Positions 35,361-43,528 of a DNA stretch of 64,000 bases are shown here, in pieces. The notes below the pieces were generated by a model that saw nothing but the letters and a program-made list of their open reading frames with translations, had not been told where the DNA came from and did not search any database. The stretch lies in contig NZ_RPEN01000159.1 of assembly GCF_003991405.1 (NCBI RefSeq), positions 372,001-436,000 of the forward strand. Direction: 5' to 3'. Source of the stretch: Pseudorhodobacter sp. E13 (lineage in GTDB: Bacteria > Pseudomonadota > Alphaproteobacteria > Rhodobacterales > Rhodobacteraceae). The translations under genes were made by a program, and so were the position numbers. Position 1 is the stretch's first letter. Each line of letters opens with the position of its first letter.

Positions 35361-35744
35361 TCAGCGCTGCTGATCCAATGTGGCCCTGTCCGTCGCAAGC
35401 GAGCTTTCGGCCACCCGGATCAACCGCGCCCAGACGGCGGAAAAAGCCGTCAGGTCGCCGCCTTCCAGACAGGCGCGCACGTCACAGGCCACGCGGCCAA
35501 GGCTGACAAGGCCCAACTGTTCCGCCATGCGTTCCAGCCGCCGTAACTGCCGCGCCAGATTGGCGGTTTCCTTGCCGCGCACCTGATCGGCAAGCCCCGA
35601 CATCGTCAGCGCCAATTCGCCCAGCGCGCGCGTCACCACTTCTTCCGCCGCAGCGGTGCCCATGGACCGGTAAATCAAGGCAATCGGTTCTGCATCCTGG
35701 CAAATCCTGTCCTTGGGTCGAAAATTCAATATCGTCGCGGTCAT
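35361..35744 (-). CDS. hypothetical helical protein
   Basis: 127 residues, all predicted helical with no membrane segment. The central segment (LARQLRRLERMAEQLGLVSL) looks like part of a helical bundle, possibly a phosphotransfer-like fold, but no His motif can be assigned. The ATG at 35744 has GGAGG about ten bases upstream. The ATG at 35753 would be too close to that site. It is transcribed alone and divergent from the carbonic anhydrase gene. Family not recognised. Confidence 0.6.
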   Translation of the reverse strand: MTATILNFRPKDRICQDAEPIALIYRSMGTAAAEEVVTRALGELALTMSGLADQVRGKETANLARQLRRLERMAEQLGLVSLGRVACDVRACLEGGDLTAFSAVWARLIRVAESSLATDRATLDQQR

Positions 35745-35881
35745 AACACCCATGCCTCCATTCACACCCAAGGCCAGTTTCCGCGCTGGTGCTGAAGAAA
35801 AGGTTGCGATCAGAACAGGAAACCCCTCGAATTTTCGTAAAGCCCCGCATAAGAGAGGGGAGAGAAGAACAGGAGTGCCCG

Positions 35882-36529
35882 ATGAACCACGCCAAACTGC
35901 TGCCCTCTTACCTTATTCAGCGCTATCACGGCTGGAAGGCAACGGCCTATGCCGAGAACAAGGCCTGGTATCGCCGTTTGGCGGAATCCGGCCAGCACCC
36001 GCGCGCGATGGTGATTTCCTGCTGCGACAGCCGCGTGCATGTCACCTCGATCTTTGGCGCGGATGAGGGCGAGTTTTTCATTCACCGCAATATCGCCAAT
36101 CTGGTGCCGCCCTATACGCCGGATGGCAAGAACCACGGCACCTCTGCCACCATCGAATATGCGGTTCAGGCGCTTGGCGTGGCGCATATCGTGGTGCTGG
36201 GCCATTCCAACTGCGGCGGCGTCAAGGGCTGCCATGACATGTGCTCGGGCCATGCGCCGGAACTGCTGGAGGAATCCAGCTTTGTGGGCCGCTGGATGGA
36301 TATTCTGCGCCCCGGCTATGAACGCGTTGCCCATGTTGATGAAAGCCTGCGCGCCCGTGCGCTGGAAAAGGAAGCGGTGCTTGTCAGCCTTGAAAACCTG
36401 ATGACCTTTCCTTTCGTCAAATCCGCGGTGGAGGATGACAGGTTGACCCTGCACGGGCTTTGGACCGATGTGGGCGAAGGCGGGCTGGAACAATACGACG
36501 CCCAGCAAAAGGCGTTTGTCAGCGTCTGA
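35882..36529 (+). CDS. beta-carbonic anhydrase
   Basis: 215 residues, cytoplasmic. Zinc ligands are Cys48, His108 and Cys111, in ISCCDSRV and GHSNCGG, with the catalytic Asp49-Arg51 dyad. It interconverts CO2 and bicarbonate (EC 4.2.1.1). The ATG at 35882 is preceded by AGGAG; an in-frame region upstream lacks family similarity. It is transcribed alone, with a hairpin ~40 bp downstream. Confidence 0.93.
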   Translation: MNHAKLLPSYLIQRYHGWKATAYAENKAWYRRLAESGQHPRAMVISCCDSRVHVTSIFGADEGEFFIHRNIANLVPPYTPDGKNHGTSATIEYAVQALGVAHIVVLGHSNCGGVKGCHDMCSGHAPELLEESSFVGRWMDILRPGYERVAHVDESLRARALEKEAVLVSLENLMTFPFVKSAVEDDRLTLHGLWTDVGEGGLEQYDAQQKAFVSV

Positions 36530-36568
36530 TACGGCTGTGATATGCTGTAGTCTGCTGGGGGGCAAACC

Positions 36569-36587
36569 GGGGGCAGCCAATGCCCCC
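36569..36587 (+). terminator. hairpin between carbonic anhydrase and the DUF4139 gene
   Basis: A 7-bp stem GGGGGCA/TGCCCCC with a five-base loop, in the 72-bp space between convergent genes. No U-run is evident. Confidence 0.4.
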
Positions 36588-36601
36588 AGACCCAAACCGC
36601 G

Positions 36602-38233
36602 TTAATACCGCCCGCCGTTCAGCACCTTACCCTCGGGCCAGCTTTCCTGCGTGGTCAGCGAGATCACCTGCGTCGATTGCGCCGGAACCGTCAGATCCCA
36701 TGCCAGCACGCCGCGCCGCCCATCGACATCCTGTTCGCTGACAGGCGGGGTCGCGGTAAAGGTGATCTGCAAATCCTCCTGCTCGGAATAGGGGATGGTA
36801 TCCATCACCCGCACCGGCCAATCCTCGGCTGTCAGGTTCTCGATGCTCAGGCGGGCTTCCTCGACAATCTGGTTGGATTTGGTGAACACCCCCCGGTCGC
36901 CTTCGGCCCGGCTGGGCAATGTGCGCTTCAGCCGCAAACCTTCAATCGCACCAAAGCCAAGCGTTGCTACCGCCTCGGGGGCCAGCGGCTCCAGCATCGT
37001 GCCACCGATGAAGGCCCCGTCGCGCGTCAGAAACGCGGGGCCGGGCAGCAATATCTGGCCGCTGCTATTGCGGAATTCCGCCATCAGAAACGCGGTCGCA
37101 TCGGCCCGAGGGATCGCCCGCGCCCGCGCATCAGCGTCAAAGACCAACTGATCCAAGCTCAACCGCAGGTTCGTCACCCCATCGGCAATATCGACGGGCT
37201 GCGGATAGGTATAAGTCACCGTATCGCCCTGAAATGCCACCGTGGTCTTGGCAAAGGCATCGCTGACGACCATCGGTTCCGCTGCCACCGGGGCCAGCGC
37301 GCCTGCTTCCAGACTGCGCTCTGTCTCAAAGCTTTGCGGGTCGTCGATCCGGTGCAATTGCGGCCACAACTCTGACGGAGAGGCCAGATTGCCGGGCTGC
37401 GCGGTGGATAGCGTCAGCGCCACCCCCTCCCAATCCTCGCCGGTGGATTGCGACACCAGCAGCGACCGGTCCAGCACGAGTTTTCCGGTCTGCCGCGTCA
37501 GCGCAATGTCATAAAGCGGCGACCAAGTGGCGGCAGGCATGAACTGGTTGATCTCAATCGTGGCAGGGCCCGGCGTTTCCACCGAAATCGCCAAGGACAA
37601 GGCGGCATAATCGTCGCGCGGGGCGGTCAGCGCCTGCAACGCGGCCTCTGCCTTGGCCCGCGCCTCTTGCGCATCGCGCAGCGCCCGTTGTGCGGCAGGC
37701 AGGTCCGCCCGCGCGGCAATCGCGGTTTGCGAGGCGGCCAGCACCTCGGCCCCGATCATGCGGGCGGTGGCTTGCAGCATCTCGGTGTCGGCCTTGGCAT
37801 CACTGGCCCCCAGACGGCCCAGATAGGCGATCTGCGCCTGCGCCGCCTCGATCCGCGCAGTCACCGCATCCAGCGCCAGTTGCGCCGTGGTTTCAGCATC
37901 CTGCGCCGCCTCCAACGCCGTTTTGGCAGCGGTATATTCGGCCGAGGGCGCAAGGTCAGGCCGGGGCGGCAGACGGTCTGTCCGCAAGGCATAGGCCCCG
38001 ATCTGCACCGCCGCTGCCGCCGTCAGCCGCAGGGTTTGCGGGTCGGTATATTGCGGCAAATCGGTGATCAGCAAATCATGCAGCCCGGCAGGTGCGTCAA
38101 ATTCCACCCGCCGCGTCAGCATCGCCCCCTCGGGGTAAACCGTGACCGCCGTGATCTTGCTGCCGGCCTGCAAGGTTTCGGCCTGCAACGGCGCGGCAAG
38201 AAGCAGTGAAAACAGACAAATGACACGACGCAT
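36602..38233 (-). CDS. secreted DUF4139/DUF4140 (mucoidy-inhibitor-like) protein
   Basis: 543 residues. It has a Sec signal peptide (MRRVICLFSLLLAAPLQA). DUF4140 follows (~25-125, ITAVTVYPEGAMLTRRVEF), then a long coiled-coil region (~125-225, Ala/Glu/Arg-rich) and DUF4139 (~230-540), ending in a YPQPVDIADG and STQVISLTTQE region. Proteins of this type are periplasmic or surface proteins of unknown function, named after a mucoidy inhibitor homologue. The ATG at 38233 gives the signal peptide. A longer frame upstream would not. Transcribed alone. Confidence 0.85.
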   Translation of the reverse strand: MRRVICLFSLLLAAPLQAETLQAGSKITAVTVYPEGAMLTRRVEFDAPAGLHDLLITDLPQYTDPQTLRLTAAAAVQIGAYALRTDRLPPRPDLAPSAEYTAAKTALEAAQDAETTAQLALDAVTARIEAAQAQIAYLGRLGASDAKADTEMLQATARMIGAEVLAASQTAIAARADLPAAQRALRDAQEARAKAEAALQALTAPRDDYAALSLAISVETPGPATIEINQFMPAATWSPLYDIALTRQTGKLVLDRSLLVSQSTGEDWEGVALTLSTAQPGNLASPSELWPQLHRIDDPQSFETERSLEAGALAPVAAEPMVVSDAFAKTTVAFQGDTVTYTYPQPVDIADGVTNLRLSLDQLVFDADARARAIPRADATAFLMAEFRNSSGQILLPGPAFLTRDGAFIGGTMLEPLAPEAVATLGFGAIEGLRLKRTLPSRAEGDRGVFTKSNQIVEEARLSIENLTAEDWPVRVMDTIPYSEQEDLQITFTATPPVSEQDVDGRRGVLAWDLTVPAQSTQVISLTTQESWPEGKVLNGGRY

Positions 38234-38428
38234 GAAAACACCCTGATCTGGAATACACGCCCAGCTTAGCGCCCCTTGCAAAGCGCGCAAGCCATCGCAG
38301 CGCCGGGTGGCGGGAAACAGCCCGAATGAAAACGCCCCGCCCGGATCAGGGGCGAGGCGTTGGGACATATCAGGAAAAAGCAGCGCATTTTATCCGGCGC
38401 GGTGCGGTGGCTCCGCGCGTGATCTGCT

Positions 38429-38453
38429 CAAAACGGTCCACTGGACCGTTTTG
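38429..38453 (-). terminator. candidate asd terminator
   Basis: A perfect 11-bp stem CAAAACGGTCC/GGACCGTTTTG with a three-base loop, 27 bp beyond the asd stop. The arm ends in TTTT on either strand, giving a terminator-like structure. Confidence 0.55.
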
Positions 38454-38480
38454 CCCCCGGCCTCTGGCCGGGGTCGCAGA

Positions 38481-39503
38481 TCACCCCTTCTTCAAGCAGC
38501 GTTGGCCCAGCACTTCGGCGATCTGCACCGCGTTCAATGCAGCACCCTTGCGCAGGTTGTCCGACACGCACCACAGGCTGATGCCGTTATCAATCGTGCT
38601 GTCCTGACGGATGCGGCTGATGAAGGTTGCGTAATCGCCCACACATTCCACCGGCGTCACATAGCCACCGTTCTCGCGCTTGTCGACAACCATGATCCCC
38701 GGCGCCTCGCGCAGAATATCGCGGGCCTCATGCTCGTCCAGAAACTCCTCAAACTCGATATTGATGGATTCCGAATGGCCCACAAACACCGGCACGCGCA
38801 CACAGGTCGCCGTGACCTTGATGTTCTTGTCGAGGATCTTCTTGGTTTCCGCGACCATCTTCCACTCTTCTTTGGTGGAGCCATCGTCAAGGAACACATC
38901 AATATGCGGAATCACGTTGAACGCGATCTGCTTGGTGAACTTCTTGGGCGGCTGGTTGTCGGTCGGGTTGTAGATGCTCTTGGTCTGATCCCACAGCTCA
39001 TCAATGCCTTCCTTGCCGGCACCCGACACGGATTGATAGGTGCTCACCACCACGCGCTTGATCTTGGCGCGGTCATGCAAGGGCTTCAGCGCCACAACCA
39101 TCTGCGCGGTGGAGCAGTTGGGGTTCGCGATGATATTGCGCTTGGTATAGCCGTAAACCGCATCGGCATTCACTTCCGGCACGATCAACGGCACATCGGC
39201 GTCATAGCGGTAAAGGCTGGAGTTATCGATGACAACGCAGCCCTGGCTTGCGGCCTTGGGCGCATAAACCTTCGTCGCCTCCGAGCCGACAGCAAACAGC
39301 GCAATATCCCAGCCGGTGAAGTCAAAGGTGTCGAGGTCTTTGCATTTCAGGGTCTGGTCACCAAAGCTGATCTCTGTCCCCATGGATTTGCGCGACGCCA
39401 GCGCCACAATCTCATCCACCGGAAACTCGCGCTCAGCGAGGATATTCAGCATTTCGCGGCCCACGTTCCCCGTGGCCCCAACGACAGCGACTCTATAGCC
39501 CAT
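38481..39503 (-). CDS. asd: aspartate-semialdehyde dehydrogenase
   Basis: 340 residues (EC 1.2.1.11). It makes aspartate semialdehyde for lysine/diaminopimelate, threonine and methionine synthesis. Evidence is the NADP motif VVGATGNVGREML, the catalytic Cys130 in NPNCSTAQM, and the conserved GAGKEGIDEL and HSESINIEF. Start choice: GGAGG precedes three ATGs, and the one at 39503 has the best spacing. It stands alone and is followed by a stable hairpin. dapD (9.8 kb) uses its downstream product. Confidence 0.93.
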   Translation of the reverse strand: MGYRVAVVGATGNVGREMLNILAEREFPVDEIVALASRKSMGTEISFGDQTLKCKDLDTFDFTGWDIALFAVGSEATKVYAPKAASQGCVVIDNSSLYRYDADVPLIVPEVNADAVYGYTKRNIIANPNCSTAQMVVALKPLHDRAKIKRVVVSTYQSVSGAGKEGIDELWDQTKSIYNPTDNQPPKKFTKQIAFNVIPHIDVFLDDGSTKEEWKMVAETKKILDKNIKVTATCVRVPVFVGHSESINIEFEEFLDEHEARDILREAPGIMVVDKRENGGYVTPVECVGDYATFISRIRQDSTIDNGISLWCVSDNLRKGAALNAVQIAEVLGQRCLKKG

Positions 39504-39807
39504 CATGGCCTCCATTTATGCGGTCAGCGCGCCATAACGCAAAGGCGCGGCAGGGGGAAGGGGGCCTGCGCCGAGGGCCGGAAACAGTGCCCATTTTGGC
39601 GCAATGTGCAGGGTGGCTGAAACCTGTGCAGGGCAAATGGCTGGGACAGGCCGAAGCCGAACATCAGGCAATGTGCAGCGAATGGCGGGTTTGCGCCCTG
39701 AGTTTCCGATGCTGCGGTTTGTGCGAGCAGCGGCGATGCGAAGGAAGCGGCCCTTGGCAAACGACAAACCTCAGTTGTGCCGAAAACAGGAACTTCAAAG
39801 AGTTCAA
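39504..39807. other. non-coding stretch upstream of asd
   Basis: A ~300-bp region between the asd start and the end of the DUF2971 gene. Short open frames exist on both strands but none has a ribosome site or recognisable product. Base composition drops from the GC-rich norm toward AT-rich sequence near 39780. It probably contains the asd promoter. No defined element is seen. Confidence 0.5.
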
Positions 39808-40518
39808 CTATTTTTTCAGGCTTGAATGTAGTTGTGGGACCATCTCAAATCGGCGAAACGATGGGCGGGCTGTGGTAAATTTAACATTGTCCTCAGGGCG
39901 AAGAAGTGTCCTGAAGGTTTCGGAGGTATGGATCGAATTAACGCCGAATATGACTTCTCTAAGAACAAGATTTGTGTCGAAATTAGCGAAGAATAGTTCG
40001 CCCAGTTTCGTTTGCTTCATCTTCTTTTCTTCGCCGGAAAGCGAAAACCAGCAGCGCCACTCTTGCTCATAAGACCAATGGCTACTCTTGGTCTTGCGAG
40101 CGATTTCGACCATGCTCGCGTTGTACGCGGCATCGGTAAAGACGCGCTCATTCATCGGGTGCAGCTGATCAACATATTCGATTCTTTCAGCAAATGCAGC
40201 GTCATCATCGCGAAGAATGGGAATATCAAACCCGAGACAAATACCTTTATGGTTGTTTGCATAGTGCCCCCACATTGTCGGCACAGACCAACTCTTTGCG
40301 AACGAAATAAACCCTTGCGTCATGGAGTGTGTTTCTATCGCCTTGTTCCAAGCCAGACGGCGCAACCGCCCCTGTTCGCCTTCGCCAAAATCAAATGGCC
40401 GGAGTTCGAATACGTCGTTAACAAGACTAGGGAAGGACAGTTTCAACCGGCGTTTTTCGACGTTTTCTTTCCCCCATTGATCGTTGGTAAAGTAATAAAG
40501 TCTCACCGTTTTTGACAT
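39808..40518 (-). CDS. DUF2971-like protein, AT-rich
   Basis: 236 residues of soluble sequence. The segment SFAKSWSVPTMWGHYANNHK followed by GICLGFDI, and later HWSYEQEWRCWF, match the DUF2971 family (conserved Trp/His/Tyr pattern), whose function is unknown. Base composition is visibly lower in GC than all neighbours and codon use includes many A/T-ending codons, so horizontal acquisition is likely. It is flanked by non-coding sequence on both sides. Some DUF2971 proteins sit in accessory regions, but no role in defence can be claimed from this sequence. Confidence 0.75.
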   Translation of the reverse strand: MSKTVRLYYFTNDQWGKENVEKRRLKLSFPSLVNDVFELRPFDFGEGEQGRLRRLAWNKAIETHSMTQGFISFAKSWSVPTMWGHYANNHKGICLGFDIPILRDDDAAFAERIEYVDQLHPMNERVFTDAAYNASMVEIARKTKSSHWSYEQEWRCWFSLSGEEKKMKQTKLGELFFANFDTNLVLREVIFGVNSIHTSETFRTLLRPEDNVKFTTARPSFRRFEMVPQLHSSLKK

Positions 40519-40904
40519 CGAGTTGCCTTCTCCGGACTGGTAGTTTCAGCGCTAGTTCTGGGCTGTAAGGAGTCAATTTTCAATCCGCCCCTTCTTGGTG
40601 TCGCGTTTGGCAGAATGCTGTATCAAGAACTTCTTAGGTCAAAGTCCGCTCCGTCCGCATACTTGCCATTGCAAAGACCGTAATCGAGGTCCGGATTGAG
40701 TCATAAATGCTCTGCGTTTGCGTCAGTGTTGCAGAAGATGGCCCTGCCCATCTTAAAACGCCCGTAGGTCGGGGTTCACCTCGACACTGCCCCCGGAATG
40801 ACGCGAACACCCACCCCCACCCGCATTAAAAATCAGTTAACAAAAACCACGACACGCCTTTAAATCAAAGCCTTACCAAATGAATCGCGCGCGATTCTGC
40901 GGCT
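40519..40904. other. AT-enriched non-coding stretch
   Basis: 386 bp between the DUF2971 start and the MFS gene's end. No open frame with a credible start, tRNA or inverted terminal repeat is visible. It has a lower-GC composition and contains runs such as AAAAATCAGTTAACAAAAACC. The GAATCGCGCGCGATTC palindrome lies near its end. It may be a remnant of an acquired segment. Confidence 0.4.
40882..40897. repeat. GAATCGCGCGCGATTC palindrome, copy 2
   Basis: A perfect 16-bp palindrome identical to the centre of the dapD terminator (10598-10613). It contains two GANTC sites, the CcrM methylation sequence of alphaproteobacteria. It lies 7 bp beyond the stop of the MFS gene, where it could help termination. 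Confidence 0.6.
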
Positions 40905-42071
40905 CTAATCCACACGATCCTCGGCAAACAGATAGATCACCAACCCCAGAACCATCGCCAGCGCAAAGAACCCGAAAATCGCGACATAGCCTGCCTCCAC
41001 ACTGACAGCGGCGGCCTTCAGATGCCCGGTATAAACCTGCGCCAAACCGGTCGCCCCGATACCAAACAGGTTCATCACCGTCACCCCGCGCCCCACCAGA
41101 TGCGCCGGAAAAAACGCCCGGCCATGCGCCATGACCATGGGAAAGGACGCGCCGAAAAACCCGATCCCGGCCAGCAAAAGCGCGGCAAAACCCATGCCCT
41201 GCCCGGGGGCCGCCCAAAGCACCAGCAAAGCCACCGCAACGATCGCGTTGCCGCCAAAAATCAACCATTTCCGCGTGCCCAACACCCGGTCCAGCGGGCC
41301 ATAGGCAAGGTTTCCCAAAACCATCGCCACCCCCATCGCCAGCGTCACCCGCCCGATACCGCCCGCGTCCAGCCCATAAATATCGGCCATATAGGGGCCC
41401 ACCCACAGCCCCCGCAGCGCGCCCGCAGGCAGGTAATTCACCGCCATGATCGGCAAGATCAACCACAAGGCCCGGATGCGGAACACATCCAGAACCGACC
41501 CGCGCGGCCCCACCGTCAACCGCACCGGATCGCGGACCAGAATGGCAATCCCAAGCGCCACCAAAAGGCTGATCGCGGCCAAGCCCCACAAGGTTCCACG
41601 CCAGCCCAACAGCTCCACCGCATAGGCCAACGGCAACGAACTGGCGATATTGCCCAAAGAGCCGATGCCAATCACCACACCCGCCAAAGTGCCAAAAACC
41701 GCAGGCGAAAACTCCCGCGCGAAAATGTAGTAATTGGCCATCAACACAGGCGAACACCCAACCCCGATCAGAGCCATGGCCAGCTTCACCTCCAACGCGC
41801 TGCCCGCCAGCGCAAACAACACCGCCCCACCAGCCCCGCCCAAAGCAAACAAAACCGCCGAGGTCAGGCGCGGCCCTACCCGGTCCAGCGCCACCCCAAC
41901 CGGAATTTGCATCGCCGCAAAGGTCAGAAACCACAGCCCCGAGGCATCTGCCAGATCCCCGGCAGAGATACCGAGATTCGCCATCAGAACCGGGCTCATC
42001 ACAGCCAGAAAGGCCCGGTAGAACTGGCTCAGCACATAGGCCAGAACCAGACTGAAAATTCCCGCCTTCAT
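40905..42071 (-). CDS. MFS transporter
   Basis: 388 residues with about 12 hydrophobic helices. The early loop carries an MFS-like GVALDRVGPRLT (position of the DRxGRR signature). It resembles YNFM/oxalate-type or cyanate-like permeases, but the substrate cannot be read from the sequence. The ATG at 42071 follows GGGAGTGGGG. An ATG at 42083 is possible. A copy of the dispersed motif lies directly upstream. The MFS gene at 42196-43431 is on the same strand, 124 bp upstream. Confidence 0.8.
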   Translation of the reverse strand: MKAGIFSLVLAYVLSQFYRAFLAVMSPVLMANLGISAGDLADASGLWFLTFAAMQIPVGVALDRVGPRLTSAVLFALGGAGGAVLFALAGSALEVKLAMALIGVGCSPVLMANYYIFAREFSPAVFGTLAGVVIGIGSLGNIASSLPLAYAVELLGWRGTLWGLAAISLLVALGIAILVRDPVRLTVGPRGSVLDVFRIRALWLILPIMAVNYLPAGALRGLWVGPYMADIYGLDAGGIGRVTLAMGVAMVLGNLAYGPLDRVLGTRKWLIFGGNAIVAVALLVLWAAPGQGMGFAALLLAGIGFFGASFPMVMAHGRAFFPAHLVGRGVTVMNLFGIGATGLAQVYTGHLKAAAVSVEAGYVAIFGFFALAMVLGLVIYLFAEDRVD

Positions 42072-42083
42072 CCCCACTCCCAT

Positions 42084-42103
42084 TTCATCTTGGCTTAAAT
42101 ACC
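42084..42103 (+). repeat. dispersed 20-bp intergenic motif, copy 5
   Basis: TTCATCTTGGCTTAAATACC, two mismatches from copies 1 and 3. It lies between two minus-strand MFS genes, next to the ribosome site of the downstream one. Confidence 0.5.
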
Positions 42104-42195
42104 TGATACCGCGGCCACCACGCCCCACCGATCAAAGGCCGGGCCGCGACAGCGCCGCACATGGGGGTTCGATGCCCCCATGGGCGGCTCCCCCC

Positions 42196-43431
42196 TCACG
42201 CCACCGCCAAATTCACCCGTTTTTCCCTGATCGGCAAATGCACCAGCGCGGAAAACGCGCCCACCCCCACGCCAATCCACCAGACCAGCGTATAATCGCC
42301 CGTCAGGTCATACATTTTGCCACCCAGCCAGACCCCAAGGAACGACCCAAGCTGATGGCTGAAAAACACAAACCCGTAAAGCGTGCCCATATAGCGCAGC
42401 CCGTAAAGATGCGCGACAAGGCCCGAGGTCAGCGGCACCGTCGCCAGCCACAAAGAGCCCATCACAAGCGAAAAGATCAGCACAGTCGCAGGCGTCATCG
42501 GCAACAGAATGAACGTTGCCGCCGCAATCGTGCGACCCGCGTAAATCGCCGCCAGCAGGTATTTCTTGGAATAGCGTTTGCCCAGCCAGCCTGCATAAAT
42601 CGCTCCGGCGATATTGGCGATGCCGATCACCGAAATCGCCACCGCGCCAAGGATCGAGGTGCTGGAAATCCCGATCCCCGCCAGATAGCCCGAAGGGTCT
42701 ATCGGGCCGCACATCTCGGTTACAAAGGCGGGGAAATGCGCGGTGATAAAGCCAAGCTGATAACCGCAGGAAAAGAATCCCACGAAGATCATGATATAGC
42801 TGGGGTCGCGAAAGGCGCGGGTCAGCACTGTGCCAAGACTTTCCTGCAACTCTACCTTGCTTGCCGTGATCGGCGCGCGCAAAAACGGCAGTGCGAACAG
42901 CACGCACAGGATCAGCACCGCAAAGATCAGAAACACCGTCTGCCAGCTATAGCTTTGCAGCAAAAACTCGGCCGTAGGGGCACCAAACACCTGCCCCGCA
43001 GACCCCGCAGCCGTGGCAATCCCCAGCGACAGGCTGCGGTTTTCATCCGATGTGGCCCGGCCCACAATCGCCAGAATGACACCAAAGCCCGTGCCCGCGA
43101 TGCCAAAGCCCACAAGGATTTCCAGCAACCAGTGCTGCCCCGGCGTCACCGCCATCGACGACAGCACCAGCCCCAACGCATAAAGCAGCGCCCCCGCGAT
43201 GATCGCGCGGCGGTCGCCAAAGCGTTCGGCCAAAGCGCCAAAGATCGGCTGGCCCACGCCCCAAGCAAGGTTCTGAATCGCAATCGCCATGGAAAAATCG
43301 GCGCGCAACCAGCCAAATTCCGTCGCAATCGGAATCTGAAACACCCCGAAACTGGCCCGGATGGCGAAATTCACCAGCAAGATCGCACAACCGGCAATCA
43401 GAACGGGGGTGAACAGGGCAGATTTGGTCAT
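42196..43431 (-). CDS. MFS transporter (monocarboxylate/oxalate-antiporter type)
   Basis: 411 residues, 12 predicted TM helices. The N-terminal SFGVFQIPIATEFGWLRADF and the loop GALAERFGDRRAI resemble the OFA/MCT branch of the MFS. It starts at ATG 43431, with its start 98 bp beyond the end of the GH42 gene, so it could be a late part of the galactoside locus, although nothing in the sequence says it carries sugar. Substrate unknown. Confidence 0.8.
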   Translation of the reverse strand: MTKSALFTPVLIAGCAILLVNFAIRASFGVFQIPIATEFGWLRADFSMAIAIQNLAWGVGQPIFGALAERFGDRRAIIAGALLYALGLVLSSMAVTPGQHWLLEILVGFGIAGTGFGVILAIVGRATSDENRSLSLGIATAAGSAGQVFGAPTAEFLLQSYSWQTVFLIFAVLILCVLFALPFLRAPITASKVELQESLGTVLTRAFRDPSYIMIFVGFFSCGYQLGFITAHFPAFVTEMCGPIDPSGYLAGIGISSTSILGAVAISVIGIANIAGAIYAGWLGKRYSKKYLLAAIYAGRTIAAATFILLPMTPATVLIFSLVMGSLWLATVPLTSGLVAHLYGLRYMGTLYGFVFFSHQLGSFLGVWLGGKMYDLTGDYTLVWWIGVGVGAFSALVHLPIREKRVNLAVA

Positions 43432-43528
43432 GGCAAAGCTCCGGGAAGTCAGCCCGGAACCTTTGCGCGGCGGGGTGCAGCGGGTCAATCGTTGAATTGT
43501 GTCGGGTGCAAACACAACCCGTGATGGA

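Noticed and set aside
39808-40518. Calling the DUF2971 gene an anti-phage gene
   Set aside because: Only its low GC content and isolation suggest an accessory role; there are no defence partners nearby.
40620-40760. Possible gene remnant in the AT-rich gap (GTCCGCTCCGTCCGCATAC region)
   Set aside because: I could not find a frame with coherent protein similarity, so it is described only as non-coding.
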